Below are positions 46,988-61,200 of a stretch of DNA of 64,000 nt, one piece after another (within the stretch, counting starts at the first letter, position 1; each line of letters starts with the position of its first letter). Made by a program: the position numbers and the translations under genes. Below the pieces are notes generated by a model. That model was not told the origin of the DNA. It did not search any database and worked only from the letters and a program-made list of their open reading frames with translations. The DNA is from Protonemura montana. Lineage: Eukaryota; Arthropoda; Insecta; Plecoptera; Nemouridae. The DNA lies in assembly GCA_947568835.1 (NCBI GenBank), contig OX387605.1, positions 12,280,418 through 12,344,417 on the forward strand, in the 5' to 3' direction.

Positions 46988-48381
46988 GGGGGGGGGGGGG
47001 GGGAGGGGGTGCTACCCACCTGTCAGGGTTCGTGACCCAGATGCGTTTGGGGCGCCATTATAAGCGTGTTAGTGCCGCCGGCAGCCTCTGCCACCGCGTG
47101 CAAAGGCGCTGCCGGCAACAATGCATTCCGTACACGATTCGATAAAAGGGTACATCTCGATGCAATGTACCTACGCCAAGGGGTAGGGGAGGGGGGCTGT
47201 CACCGGTGCTAATATGCATGCATGATAAATGCATTGGAGAAGTGCAGTGCGGAGGTGACCGCTAGTTTTGTGCATTATTCATCATCGTCATCATCGACAT
47301 TCGGGGTTGGTGGTTAAAGGGAGGGGGGGGGGGGGGGGGGGGGATCGCTTTGTACATTCAACTGATTGAATTAGGAGGCGTGGCACACAACGTTGGCATA
47401 GTTCCCCTGTGTCCACACGCGAGGGCAATTAGTTGAACAATGCAGCTATCATGTGGGTCGAGATTTTTATATCAAATATGTAAAATGAATTTGCTCTTTT
47501 AATGTTTTAATTCATTGCTATAATTTGTTTTGCTAGGAAGCCTTGCCATTAAAGTGATGTCAATGGAAAAAATCCAGCATTAAAAGTAATGGATAAACAG
47601 GTTCTAACTATGATTAATCAATAATGAGTGTCACTTGCTCAAAGCATGTATCAGATTGTAGCAAAGGGGGGGGGGGAAGGGGGGGGGGGGGGAGGTTTAA
47701 GTGTTTCTGCAATTATATGTAGCTCCACGTAATGAATCGCGGTAATTTCTCCGAGCGTCAGTCGTCAGCGTTCTGTTTCTTCCTCCAACTCTTCGGCGTT
47801 GCCGTTCGCTTCGGAGGGCTTACGCAGACAAAGCTGTCGGAATTAGAAGAGACTTAGAGGCGGCGCAAACGACGACTTACTATAGGTTTACTTTCGCCAT
47901 CGAGGGCGTGAAATCGATCATTTTGGTGCGAAATGACGCGAAGTCGAGCTGTGCCCGTGGCGTCTCAAGAAACAGCGGCCCAAAATGGCTCGAGGTGGGA
48001 GAGTTTCTACAAGAAATGATATTATGCACGCGTCAATCAGAATGATCCATGCTCATAAGTCATCGCAATATGTCAGTTCGGATACGTACTGAGCCGAGTG
48101 AAAGCAGGTTCCAGGGACATTTTCATTGCATTCATCATTATTCCCATGATATGTAAATCGCAGTGCAATTAATTTTAATTTGTAATCTTGTATAAGCTGT
48201 ATCGTTTTCTGCTTGGAACGCTGCTCAGCCGAGGAAGGCAGGATACTTACATTTGTCGAAAGATGCGTATAAAGGAAACGAATTCGAGGTCATTTCACAG
48301 GGGTTCAAAACGCCTGCAAAGAGCGCAGGAATCTGCTATCCATGAAGCGTGTCATTTAGATTCGCCCCCCCCCCCCCCCCC
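46988..48381. repeat. Cluster of long G/C homopolymers
   Basis: G16 at 46988-47003, G21 at 47323-47343, G11 and G14 at 47666-47676 and 47679-47692, and C17 at 48365-48381. Runs of this length are prone to slippage, and lengths may differ between assemblies. Confidence 0.85.
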
Positions 48382-49049
48382 GTCCCACCCAAAAAACCTC
48401 ACACCCGTCCTAGGCATGCAGCGCTCCGTGCGACCGGAAACGGAACTCAACGGCGCGCGGGCGGCCAAGTGGAAATTAAGGGAAAGGTAGGAAGCAAAGA
48501 GATATAGATAAATTGTTAAAGAAAATTGAAGAAATTTCTTGAAAGGAATCTGACGGTTTTAAAGGGTAGATAGAACTCAGACTGATGTTATAGCATGCTT
48601 TTCTTTTGCTCGCCAAGATAACGAGACGACAGCAAATCTATTTGAGTATTTTTTCCCTCGCATTTAAGAGGGGACGGAAGCTTCTAGGATGGCATCCAAG
48701 CTTCATTGCAATTAGTAAAAAAAAAAGGGGATTATAATCACATCTTGGAGATGGCTCTATTGCTGTACTCGAAAGCTTATGGAGAGCAAAATAAATACCT
48801 TACGTTCAAGTTAAACTGGTAAGGCGAAGTAGTTAAATTTACCACTGTTTCGTGAATTTACGACTCTTGTAGCCGACAAAGATGAGCTCAAAGTGTTTAA
48901 TGATTAACTTTTAGCACGTTAAAATAGTGCTATTGTAAATATCAAGTCTCAACCCGTTAGCCAGCATGCATGCGATATTGATTCCCCACCAGTGAGGAAA
49001 GAAAACAGTAACGCTTGCATTTTCTAGCATATAACATTATCACTGTCAG

Positions 49050-49165
49050 TCACAAGGGACCCATGATCGAACCCCGGACAGACCCGTTTGCGCATGTAAA
49101 TAATATGTGCAGCCGCGCCGACAGGGGCAGAATTAAGACGAGCACTCTGCCAATTTTTACGACCC
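49050..49165 (-). mobile_element. tRNA-like SINE head
   Basis: The reverse complement shows A box TTGGCAGAGTGC and B box GGGTTCGATCATG at roughly tRNA-like spacing with a long insert. No acceptor stem. Probably a retroposon fragment. Confidence 0.4.
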
Positions 49166-52100
49166 CCCACTGGGCCACTCGTGCAAGAAGATCCGGCCAT
49201 TATCTTTCAGTGTTCTTCTCGCGATCTCGACGCGTAACCATGACTTCGCTGAGCACTGCAGCGGTGGCTCGGCTTGGTAGGCGCATGGAAGCGGCGTCGT
49301 TGGGGACATCGGCGACTTGTTCAGTAGAATCGTTAGGATATGAGAAATACAACGAAGATAGTTATCAGGGAAACTATTTCTCCAACTAGAGTTCGAGTGC
49401 TAAGCAAACTATTTGTGAAATGTCGTGTCTCGCCAGGTCTGAACTATGCTTCCCTCATTGCATGTCTCCGTAAGTGTTGGCTTTCCTCGCATGCATCTGA
49501 AGATCCTTGGGGAAGTAGTGAGCACTAAGCAGAATGGCATCCAAGAAACGGCAGGGAAACAGTTAGAGTAGCAAAATTCTCAGTTAACTATTAATTTTTA
49601 ATAGTAGTGCAGTTTTAAAGACGGAACGAAGTTAGAAGCTTCAATTATCTTCTGTCTAATGAAGAAACTAGTTACGCTCTATGTGCATGTTTAGCGCAGG
49701 GATGCGCAATGCACTAGATTTTCTCTAACACGTTTCACTAGCCTAATCTGCATACGGACCACAGTATTACAGATTTAATAAGCACATACATGCGGCAACC
49801 GTTTCCCATGCCCAAACAAAAAAGCAAGTAGATCGGTCTCATTAAAAACATGATCTATGTATTCTTTAATTACATTAGAATAACGACATATTTACGGCTA
49901 CAACAAAGCAGATGGCTTGCCGCCAGAAATCTTTCCACGCGATATCTCGCGCTTTAATGGGCCTCGAGGCCCATCCCCAAACAAAATCCATGTGTTCACC
50001 CATACTCAGATGTATATGCGAGAGTGCACGAAATTGGTCGCCACGTTCGGTGTAAAAACCCGGCTCACGTACGCTGGCCGCTCATAAAAAGGTAGATTGG
50101 GTCAGTATATCTTGTAATTATCATCGGCGGATGGATGTACCCACCGATTCCGATGCACCCCGGCCACAGGGCCGGACGAAACGCTAGGCAGGAGCGAGAG
50201 AGAGCCACTAGTTTTTATCTTTTTATTAATGAGATCTGAACGCGGCCGTAACGGGCTTGTCGCGCGCGAACCGGCCTATAATAAAGAGCAATCATTTCCG
50301 AACGCTAACGCTGTGTGCAGCGCCAAGTTGCGAGATAGCCGGGATCGGTTATCGCGATTTACGGCAATGGACCTCGAGTTATGGAAATTTTTTCAAAACT
50401 CGGAATTCGCGCGGTAATCATAGGTAACACCTAATTTTAACTGAGTCGGTAGAGATATAGGTAAAAACGTTATACCTCTATAATCTATACGATTGACGCT
50501 TGAAATTGACAGCGGAATCTAATTATTTTCCCGATATTTGATCGAGTGCCACACATGGGTACGGCCAAAAAGACCGCGTTTGACATTCCATGGCACTCAC
50601 AATCGGGCCAAACTCTTTTTAACTACCTCGCGTACGAGCGGCACTTCGGATCGCCTGCGCCGACACTCTTTCCTTTCCAATTTACGCGTCGCCGTCTATC
50701 TATATCCAATATCCACTTGTTATTTCATCTCTTTACTCTGGCACAACGTGGGGGACGCCGTTGGAGATGCCGTTGGAGATGCCGCACGGAGGAGACGAAT
50801 GGTTTCATTCGGCGCCCATGGCTTCAGCGGGCCGAGGTAAGAAAACAGCCCGACGCCGACGACGTCGACGACGAAGACACGCCGGTGCAAGATTGATATG
50901 ATGCCGGATATCGATTCGGCTAGCGAGTAGCGACACGGCAGCGGATGAGCTAGAAAACAAACAAGGTGCTTCTCTCCGCCCAGTGTCTGCGTCGACGCAC
51001 GGGGCTGCAAAGGCAATATTTGAACCCCACCTCGCGCGCTCCATATTCTTCGGGGATGGTATATCTGTGCGCGGAAAGGTGCTAATATCATTATTATGCA
51101 CCTCTTCTCGGTGATAAATCAACTTTGCGGCATTCGCCGAGGGAGAAATGTTTCGTTCGGAATAGGGAAAAGTGTTTGCTCGCGAGGGAATCTTGCGACC
51201 GAATTCGAATTCAATTTGGGAAAACTGCCTCTGCAAAATTTCGAGTACAAAGCTTGGTTTCCGCGCGAAGGACCTGCGAGACTCAGCTGTTTGCAAAGGG
51301 TTTACGTTATTAGCACATTTTGTGGGCGCTCGCTTCGTCGCCTCGCAGCCCACAAATCGTGACGCAGGAGTTATTCCATTTGTTTTTGCCACTACTGCAT
51401 GATAGAAAAATCTCCCCACTAATGGGTGAAATTTGATCGAGCCCATGAACTAGTTTTGTGCGCGTCTAATGCGACTCATTTCTCAAAACTGACCGCCGCG
51501 ATCCATCTCGGCGGTGGGCATTGTTTGCATTATCGCTGTCGACGTCGAGCATTCGCCCGATATATGCGGGGGTCGCTCTCAGCAAAGCAATCCCAGTATT
51601 CAGACGCCGGAAAAGAAATGATGTCCATAAATCACAGGAACGCAGATAAAAAATAAATAAACACGATTTTATACGATATAAAAGTGAAAGCCTTTGTCAT
51701 GTGACATGACACATTGCTTGGTATTCAATATCAGTAGCTTGCTTCATATACGGCTAAACCAACTTCTGCAACATTCGCGCGGCGCACACAATTGTCAGTC
51801 GGCATTAGTATTCATTAAATTAGGAAAAAAACTTTGAATAAAGCTCTCCATAATTGACTCTCTTCAAGTTTGTAAATTCAAATCTACGCACACTTCTTCG
51901 CTATAATTAAGATGAAAGTATATTCAAACTTAAACCGGATTATGAGCGCGAGCAGAAAAATGAAAATATAAGATTTAAGACTCTATATTACGTTGGCGGC
52001 GGCCGTGCTTCGAGCTGGTTCAGATTCTCGCGCAGAAAAACTTTCAAACAAAATTTATTTAATATTACTAGGCGGTATATATATATTATATTTCTGACTG

Positions 52101-55037
52101 AGACGTCCCCCTCCCCCCTCGCCAAAACCACCCCAGTCACCCCGGGGGCGTAATGTGCGAGCCCCAGATTAATGAGCACCTCTCTGGGCGTTAATTATTC
52201 ACCCCCTTGAGACGCAGGAACCGAACCCGGGACTGGATCGAGATACATTTAATTAGATGCAGTCAAAGCGACGCGGCGCGGACGAACGCAAACACGCAGA
52301 GTGCGTACCAGGGACGCACTCGATTAGCCGGCTCTCTTCGGCCCGGTCGCTTTGAAATGTCTCACTCATGTTGATCTATGAAAATAGCGTTCCGCTCTTC
52401 GATACTAAATAAAATATAAGAACCGTTTATGCAATGTATTGATTAAAATCAGCGTCAAGTCAAGAGAACCCACCAAAAACCTTGCTGTGGTAGCTGTGCA
52501 CCATATTTTAAGAGAAGGTCAACAGCTTAAATTCCATCGCTGCTGAGCTCCTTACGGAGATTTTCACAAGCACACGCCAAGAAAATCGAGACTCTCTTAT
52601 TTCTCAAGACCTCCTCGACACTCGTGCCCTTTCAGAATTTTACCCCAAGCATGAATCGTCGTTTCAGTCAACCACCGAACACGGCGCTAGACGAATATTA
52701 TTACAATCATGCAACAACAATACCAACGTTTACATAAACTACGTCCTGAATCGTTATTAAGTTTCCCAGTCGTCCCCTTTCCCCACGCCTATAGCCTCCC
52801 GCTTCGTGAAACAATAGTTTCCTCCAAGTTGTGTTACTGCTTTTGACCTGGGTTCCGACCGACGGAGCGAGAGAGCGGACTAGAAATTCGAGACAAAGTG
52901 CTATAAACTAGAATGAGACACATGCACATACGATTTACTGCCACGAAGGTATATATAACCTCTTAGCGTTGCTGGGTTTGAAATAATCTGTCGCTGGTCT
53001 CACGTTTGCAAAGATGGCGGATGGCTGGAGCGCGTCTGTACCGAGGCGGTAAAACGTTCAAGGACGCAGCGCTTGCAACGTGGCACTCTCGCTGCGCGCA
53101 CGGCAGCTACCGTTTACGGGACACGGTGGTTATCAGGCTGTAATCTAGGGCTGATATTGCGTATGCAAAGTCTATTCTCAAACGTGCAGGGAACTTAATT
53201 ACGTGAGCTAGATGGAGATAGATATTAATTTCAAGAATTCGAGCCACACGAGTTTGAGTTGTGCGTCGAGATTATCCGCCATGGAAGCTGATGATGCTGC
53301 AAGAACGTAGACGTCTTGTCATGTTTGTTGGCCAAAGTTTGCAAATGAGTAACTGTTGTTTACGCGGTGTATGTCTCACATGGGGTATTTACATCTTTTA
53401 CCTGCTTCACGTGTTTTGTTGAATGAAGAAATGGAGAAAACGGAGAACACGTTTTATGAATGAGAAGCGATCGCAATTTACAAAACTCGTGTTGAGTCCG
53501 GCTTGATCCACACAGAATCAAAAATCTCACCCCGGAAAAAGATCGCCGCCTTCTAAAGCAAACCGTCGCGGTGAGCTTTGGTAGTCGACCACTATCAAGT
53601 CCTATGAGTTCCACACCCACCGACGTCAGGTGCAATTTCACCCCCGTTCCCCTCTAAGCCTACCCTTTGACACACGATCCCTTTCACACGTGGGATTACC
53701 CCCTCCCCCCTCCCCCCCCAAACCTACACCATACTCCCATACCCCGTGGATCCTGCTAGCACGCACACATACAAACTAATTCCATTGGATCTTCTAATCC
53801 GATAGTACGCCGTGCGCTGTGGATGGCTCTGGAAAGACTGCTGAATAGCCGTCACATGGTTGTGCCTACCTATGAGGTTGCCGTTGTATGCTGCTTCTGT
53901 TTCGTCGCCGAGCGCGAGACGTGACGGAATTCGAATGGATTTGCACGTCCGCCACATGTTGAAAAGTCAGCCCGAGAGTCAACGTCTAATTTTTTTTTAT
54001 AGGTTAAAGGGGTTGGTGACCTCAATGTTAAAACGTCGAATTAGTTTTGGTGTACAGATAAATAATTGACTTACAATGGCACACTAAAATGTGTTGGGAA
54101 ATCTATGGGAATATAAGAGTTATGGATGTTGGGGGCGCTCGGGAATTTAAAAAAGCCACGGATAAATAACAGCCATATCTCTGGTTGGTTCATTGGTTAC
54201 AAATATTTGTGTGACCAAAATAACTTCTGTCTGCGTCCAAGTTCACAGAAAAATGTAATTTTATGGGTAATAACCAATTTAACGCTATTTTACACTATCT
54301 CTTTTCAGGGAATGAATTGAATGCCGAGGATTGGCTATATACAGAGAAAAAAACAACCCCTTTCGAATGCCATACGAAAAAAAAGCTAAATATTTTACGA
54401 CCTCTTCGTGAAATAAATTGATATCCTGCGACGATAAAACATTTTTTTTAGATCTTTGGATTGTGAATCGGTCAAGGGATCGCTCGTTCCCGCCCCTCGA
54501 TTTCATTTCGGCTGCTTTTTGGGGATAAACTAGGACGTTCCGCGCGAAATGTTGGGACAAAGCTGGCTCTTCGCACCTTGAGCGCTCTATCACGTGACAT
54601 TTGAGCTTGGTCTAGATCGCATGCGTAGCACACACTTTTTTCTCAGTGGGACACCAGGAAATGTTGTTGCAGCCCCGGCCTGTTGGTCCTTTTTCGTCCC
54701 ATCCGTAAATAAAGATTTTTTTTTGTGTTAGGGTGGGATTTCAAAACGTCAGTTCGAATCTGTTTCGTTTCTCCCGTGAGATCAAGAATCCATGTGTTGT
54801 TTGAACGTAAATCTAATATCGCAATATTTTCATGAGAACACTAGTTCAACTCTGAAATCAGATTATAATTGCAAATTCTTGCCATGGGCAGAATATTTTA
54901 CTATTAGGCACATTGATAACTCTCTCAACACTTGGTGCCTAACTGTGCAGGCTCAAACTCCGATCTTCACCTATAATTGGACATTTCACAATAGTTCCGA
55001 TTAAGGAGACTGTCAGCTGATCATCGACATAACTCAC

Positions 55038-55248
55038 CAATGACGTTCAGTCTGAAGGCCAGACTCATCTTGGGCTCCGTGTTGACTTGGCACTCGTAGA
55101 TGCCGGAGTCCCGATCCTGCGGGAACTTGATCTGCAGTGTCCAGTTGTCAGACTTGTCAGGCCGAATAACCTGGAAGCGTGCGTCGCTGGTGTACGTCAG
55201 GATGCCGGCCGTCAGGATGTGGAGATCGCGCTTGCGGATCCAGGACAC
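55038..55248 (-). CDS. dpr: Dpr-family receptor, second half of Ig1
   Basis: Starts at 55248 after tcgtcctaaag, with VSWIRKRDLHILTAGILTYT (C-strand Trp), then DNWTLQIKFPQDRDSG and IYECQVNTEPKMS (F-strand Cys), ending NVI at a gtgagt donor (55038/55037). These are hallmark Dpr sequences. The exon border just before VSWIRKRD is the family's usual split of Ig1. The first half of Ig1, with the signal peptide, must lie upstream (higher coordinates), but no matching exon was found before the window ends. Confidence 0.92.
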
Positions 55249-58200
55249 CTTTAGGACGAATGACAAGAGACAGAGATTAGCTTAGTAAGCTTTGATGTGT
55301 TTTAATTGATGGAATTTTTCTTTCGTAGAAGAAACTACATTGATATAAGGGAACCACTTACAAGATATTTCTCAAGGTCAAACGTATTTTTAGTAACTTT
55401 CCCGTTGGCGAGAATCCCGTTTTCCCGAGGGATTTTTTCCGTTGTTAAGAGAGCATGGTTATTTCCACTGGAATGGTTTCATGGATTTTTATGCATTAAT
55501 GCTAATTCTGGATAGCTTACTTAATACTCGACTGAGTCCATCCACGATAAAAAAAAAAAAGAATATACGTTTGTAATGTATCAAATTCATAGATGGTGTA
55601 GTGGACCGCTGGTCTCGGAATCAAGATTTTACAATCAACTGAATTTTAAATAATCACAGAAGAAATGCTTTTAACAATTATTTCAATGCCTTTTTGAGAG
55701 AAACGCGTTTCTATTCAATTGGCCAGTATTTTAATTGTGTACAGAACTGACTTCCGTAAATCATGTTAACTGATCCATCGTGGAGAAATCAACAAATAGA
55801 AATAGAAATACTATGCGTGATTTGTAGGTGAAACGGTCCTCTTACAGAGACGTTCTATGGTTGGGATCTTGATACACATACCGTGTAATGTATATCCAGA
55901 GTGGAAATTGTCAAACTAGAAACCCACACCTAGAGGTGACATTAATTGCTGTGTTTAATCAGATTATCGGAGTAATTTACTTCTTGTTTCACTGAATCAT
56001 GTTCTGAGTGGAAGTCTTAATCAGACGAACACAGAGGGGGAAAATTTGGAATCAAATGTTCCTCCAAAGACAGCAGTTGTCGCACCTAATCATAATTGAA
56101 TCGGATGGCGAAAGTTTGTCGAACCTAAAACCGGTCCTTTGAGAATTATTTCTTACATTCAATTAATTTTGACCTTCACGTATAGAAAGCAAATGAAATT
56201 ATTGTTGGATAAAATAATTTCTTTCATAGGTTTTGCAGTTATTATTTTAAGTTGGACTCGTCTTGCTTGTTCGGCAATAGCCTCTTATCTCAGACCTCAC
56301 TGTCTCGAGAAAACAATGTTTGCGTGTAGACTTTTACCGCTTTTACTATATGCACATTGCAAAGCAACGCAGACGCTAATGGAAGTTGAACATTTCTTGC
56401 AGAGAGAAGTCAAAAAAACCCACACGAAAGCCCCCATTCGATATATCATTCTCAGAGTCTGAGCCAGAGGAACACATGTATCGGAACTTAGTCGTGGTGG
56501 AGGCTGCCGTTGAAATCAACAGGATGAGGAATCGGGCGACGTCACTTTTGCGGGACGCCCTGCCATGGGGCCACGTGTGAAACATGGCAATATTTAACAC
56601 AATTCACGTTTCAAAAACCACTGCAGCACGCGTGTGTGCGTTATCCACCGACTTTCTCTTCAATTCGTTTCGGTGTTTTTATTTCCAAAAACTTTTCTAC
56701 AAACCCTCTGCCCCCACTCCCCACCACCCGAGTGTGTGTCCCTGCACACAAATCTATCACATTTCGTTAGGAAAGCTATTGCTTGGAAATAAAAATTCAG
56801 TGTGATGGATTGAGGTCGCAGGCAAAAGATGAATTAACTTTCGAAAAAATGTTTGAAAAATGCTTGAGCTGATTGTTTGCTTACTTGGTTCCTCCCATCA
56901 AAGACACTAGAGCTAAGCGACGGGCGCCAGCGACGGTATAACTTATCGTCAGTTGCGCGGAAAGAAATATATTAAACCACATGCCAAATTTTGGCAAAAC
57001 GCAAAAGACACCTCGGGGATTTAATTAATGGCTGCTACGAAATGATCAAGGGTTTCGTGCGAAAAATGAATTCTCCTACTTCAAAGAGACCCGGTGATTA
57101 ACGTGCCCATCTTTTTGTATCTCATTCGCCGCGGGGCTTACAATTTCGGAAGTCTAGAGATAAACCCGGGCACGAGCTCTCTTCTTTAAAACTGAGGATC
57201 AGCGGCCATTAAAAGGGCAAAACTGTTTTCTTCATCAACGACATTAAGCCCTAATCCTTTCGACTTTGATTGAGGCGAGGCTTTGCGCAAAACTCTCTCT
57301 GTTTCTCTCTGAAAGCCTCGACGACGCAAGGACCAAAAGGGTGGGAGAGAGAGAAATGAGGATGCGAACAGTCCAGGGCCACTACGTTTCTAGCGATCTA
57401 TTAGCATCGACGTCATTGTTTCGCGAGCTGCCACTTGACGGGGTTGGGGCAGGCTCCGGTTAAATGATCAACGACGCCGTGGTCCCCGAGCTCTTTAGCC
57501 GCCGGCCACGTCGTCGCGGCGCCCTCGGCGACGCCAAGTTAGCGGCAAGAGCTCGGAGACGACGCTGACGGTCGACGACGGCGGCATCGTATCGATCATT
57601 CCCGACGACTTGGTGGCAATAATAACCCGAAGATCATCTCTTCCCGTCGATAATCACGCCCTCGGGAATCGGTGTGAGCCATTAGCAGGCATCAATTTCG
57701 CCGTAGGGTTAGCAAGGCGCAGATTAGCACCGGGCCGGCACGCTCGGTGGCCCTCGTCAAACTGCATTAATGTGTTTTGACGGGTTTTATTGAAAAGTCT
57801 CTGATCTACCCCATCTCGGGACTGGGACGGCGTCGTGTGATTTGACGACATGGTGATCATGGGAGGTGTTCCGCTCTAGTATCGGCACGTCTTCGGCGAG
57901 ACGCGCAGAGGTCGTGGCTACTGCTTTATACCGAGTATTCGATGATATGAATAGAGGTTTCAGATCCTTTTGTGATCAATAAAGTGCCATTCCACTTTCT
58001 TTGCCCTCGCGCCTCTTCTCTCTCGCTCTTCCAGTCTTGCGTATAAATTCGTCGGCCTCACTCCCGCTCGCAGCGGACTGGAATGGCTCGACGAGAAGAC
58101 GGCTAAGAAATATGTCGAATTCCTCAGAGACTGCCACCGAAATCCCATAAGCTATAAATACGCAGTATTTTCGTCCTTTTTTCAATTCAGTGCAGGAAAT

Positions 58201-61200
58201 GAGAAATAATTTCTTCCACAAAGTCTCCAGCGGCATCTCGCTCCTTTTCCATCAAACATCTCTCCAAATCAAGGGAATTTTCCGCGCTGCCCTCGACCGC
58301 CGCTGCGCGCGCTGCGTTAGGAATTAGTCGCGAGGCCGAGGAGTCAAGGTCGCTGCAGACAACGACCTTGTGGACTAACCGGTTGCTATAGTTACGTCGC
58401 TACCACTGTGTCGTCATAGTCGTGTTGTATAATAGTACCTATGTGGAGTTACGCCAGGGGAGGCTTAACCAGGACCAACTTTGCAGAAGTTGCAGCTTCG
58501 GCAACTCCGACATCAGTCGTACGCACGGCCCGGGTCGCGTCTGTCACGTCAAAGTCCCGAGAGAGGCAGAGAGAGACGGAGAGAAGGGCGTCGAGGGTCA
58601 GATGGCGATTCCTACTGACCGGTTCTATCCATCAACATGTCAGCCCCTCACCCCTCTCACACCCACTCGCCGGAACGACACATGCTGCTTCTCACGTCGA
58701 GCGCGCAATCTGAATAATAACATGTCCGAAGTTGCCTTGACCGTCAAGGGGCGAGTAATTTGGTGTCAGCGCAATCTCTAATGCACCTGAGCCCGCGTTA
58801 GCGAAATGGTCGCGGCTGCGCGCAAGAGAATCCACGTCAGGCGACACTACGAAACCAAACCCCGGTCTCTCTCACCATCCTCTACGCCTCTCCGACACAC
58901 AAGCTTCTCCGGCACGCTCTTATCTCGCAAAAGCCCGTTTACAATGGCTCGACATGCAAATTGAGAACACTTAGACGCTGCCTTCAGCCAGTGTTATATA
59001 CATAGATGTACACACTGCACCACCTACACGTGTAGCCGGCTTAAAGTGAGGGAGCACACGGAGGATGGTGTTACCGTTCTGTTACACGGGCCCCCGGGCC
59101 AGGTCGGGCTAAATATCAATTAACACGGGTCGAAGCGCGGCGCCCGGACCGCGCTTTCATCGGCCACCGAGCTCTTATCAGCACAAAACCTTCGGAGTTA
59201 GATGACGACAAACTCCTGATGGCCGCATTCGTTCGGTTACTGCCGTGTCGTTTGACGTTATCACATGTTTGTACTGTGAAGTGAGATTCAGCGCTGGATT
59301 TGCAGGATAAGGCATGGCCATACTGCAACGGTGGCCAATATCATGTTCATGATTACGGCCGTAATTGATGGCAATTCATTTCGCTGTTTCGCTTTTCCGT
59401 CGTACGTCGTTATTAAAACAATGTACTGTGCTTGGTATTATGTTGAAGTGGTAGTCGTCAGCGGCATAAGGAACCATTTTACCCAAACGAGCCAATGTGA
59501 GCATGTTCACGTCGCTCCCGAAAATGAGAACGTGTAATGCGATAATAAATGTGAGAGAGATTTTTGTCGAACCGACGGAAATTTGCGATCAAGGGGTGCA
59601 GCCAGTCGCAACCCCAGCGCTAACGACGGACGAGACATAAAACAGAAGCCGCCTCCGGGTAAGAAGATGATGACACACGCGCTTACGAGGAGGAGATATT
59701 TAGCGAAAATCGATGGTTTCCAATTACCAGCGAACAAGAGGCCGCAATGGCATGGCGTAACGAATCGAGCCGCCGCACGGTCGAGCTCGCTCTGCGGCAA
59801 GAAAACAGTCTCTCTGTTACCGCGTTCGATTCCCGGCCGATCTCGGCGGTCGAATCCGTGCAGCCAGCCAGCCAGGTAGGATGCCGTTCTGGAGAGACGG
59901 CCGCCGTGGATGTCCCTCGGCCGTCTCGCGGCAACAATATATGCGTGGCTGCGTGCGGCGAGGCGTGCGTCGGGGCCGGGGCGTTGTTTACGCGAGGCCA
60001 CGTTGTCTTTGGGGAGATGGCCGCGACTTTCCGTTCCTAGTCATTATTTCCAGAGCGAGCCGAGCGGAGAAGAGAAACCGTTTCTGCTTTAAAGATTCCG
60101 TGCCGTTGCGAAGAGGATTTGGTTGGTAACCTGAAGTGGAATGGTGCACTGCAGGAGATTGTCGTCTCCCTCTGGAAATGGCTCGCATTTTACTTATGGT
60201 GCCGGGAAATTGCAGGCTGAGCGGGGTGTACCGCGGTAGTTGGTGGCCGATTGTACCGTGCACTAGACAAACAGTCGTGACGTTCGCAGCAAAAAGGAGT
60301 TGATCTGTGTATGTATTCCCTGCCCCCCCCCCCTACCTCGCACCCACCCCACCAACGCACACATTTTAATCTGAGAGAAAAACGCGCGTGCCGGGAATGT
60401 GATATGCTACGAGGACAGCGAAGAACAGCACAAGTGGAAGTAGAGAAATGTGCACCAGACATAAACCATCAGAAGCTGGATGCAAATTTTCTCCGCTCTG
60501 AATAGCATGCTTGTTTTTCATTCGACCAATGTATTGGAAAAGTGTATATATACAAGACTTCTTTGAAATGAAGCCAAAGTGCACGCTTTCAAATGCACAT
60601 TCGATGATCAAGCGAAGAAAATTAAAGAGAGCACGCCGGAGATATTTCAAGCGGGAAATTATTCCGTAAACTCGGCTCAAAGAAATCGCGAACGAAATTC
60701 CAAGTAAAGCAAATCTCGGGCATTGCACGGATGAAAGAAAAAGACAGCGATCGCTCCGATAAATTGGAGAAATCACCGCAAGATCTGGCTCTTATTAAGG
60801 TCCAGATGGCGCGATCGGTCCAGATGCCGTACGACCTGGGAGACTGCCTCCTTGATCCGGCTGTTAATCGATCTGCTCGGCGTCACGACCTCGTCTAGCC
60901 TCGTGCCAGCAACAGGCCCACGTATTATTTTCTCATCAGCATCAGGATCTAGCATCTGCAGCGCGCACTGGCGGTCCGTCAATGTCAGCGCGCTGCCAGC
61001 GTTGTGGGCGATGCTAAATAGTCCCGACGAAAGCTTTTCAAATGGCGAGATCGGATCTATACAGGTATGGCGGCGGCAATGTGATGAAAAGCATTTTGGA
61101 TCTAACCTGGACCGTTTGCCTCGTATGGTAGCTGAGGTCGTGGGCCTTTTATACAAACGGAATTATTGCTGATATGCAGGTAGAGTTTTCTCTGGTTGCA

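Larger units (their letters stand above)
45649..55037 (-). other. Dpr intron between the Ig1 and Ig2 exons (9.4 kb)
   Basis: Contains: two unassigned open minus-strand frames at 46125-46735; four long G/C homopolymers at 46.99-48.38 kb; a tRNA-like SINE head near 49.1 kb; and CpG-rich blocks with TAAT-type motifs at about 50.0-52.4 kb. One such block, 52130-52260, holds ATTAATGAGC, GTTAATTATT and TTTAATTAGATG within 110 bp and may be a regulatory element (inference). Confidence 0.5.

Noticed and set aside
50805-51446. 213-codon open frame on the minus strand
   Set aside because: Several other frames are also open through this CpG-rich block, the product is Arg/Ser/Ala-rich without any motif, and there are no matching splice partners. 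Likely a composition effect.
59507-60001. 164-codon minus-strand frame with a signal-like hydrophobic segment (KYLLLVSACVIIFLPGGG)
   Set aside because: Considered as a Dpr signal-peptide exon, but no start codon lies just before the segment, no Ig1 start follows, and plus-strand frames are equally open.
60773-61156. 127-codon minus-strand frame and its plus-strand mirror
   Set aside because: Both strands are open with no recognisable motif or convincing splice sites. A GC-rich block explains it.
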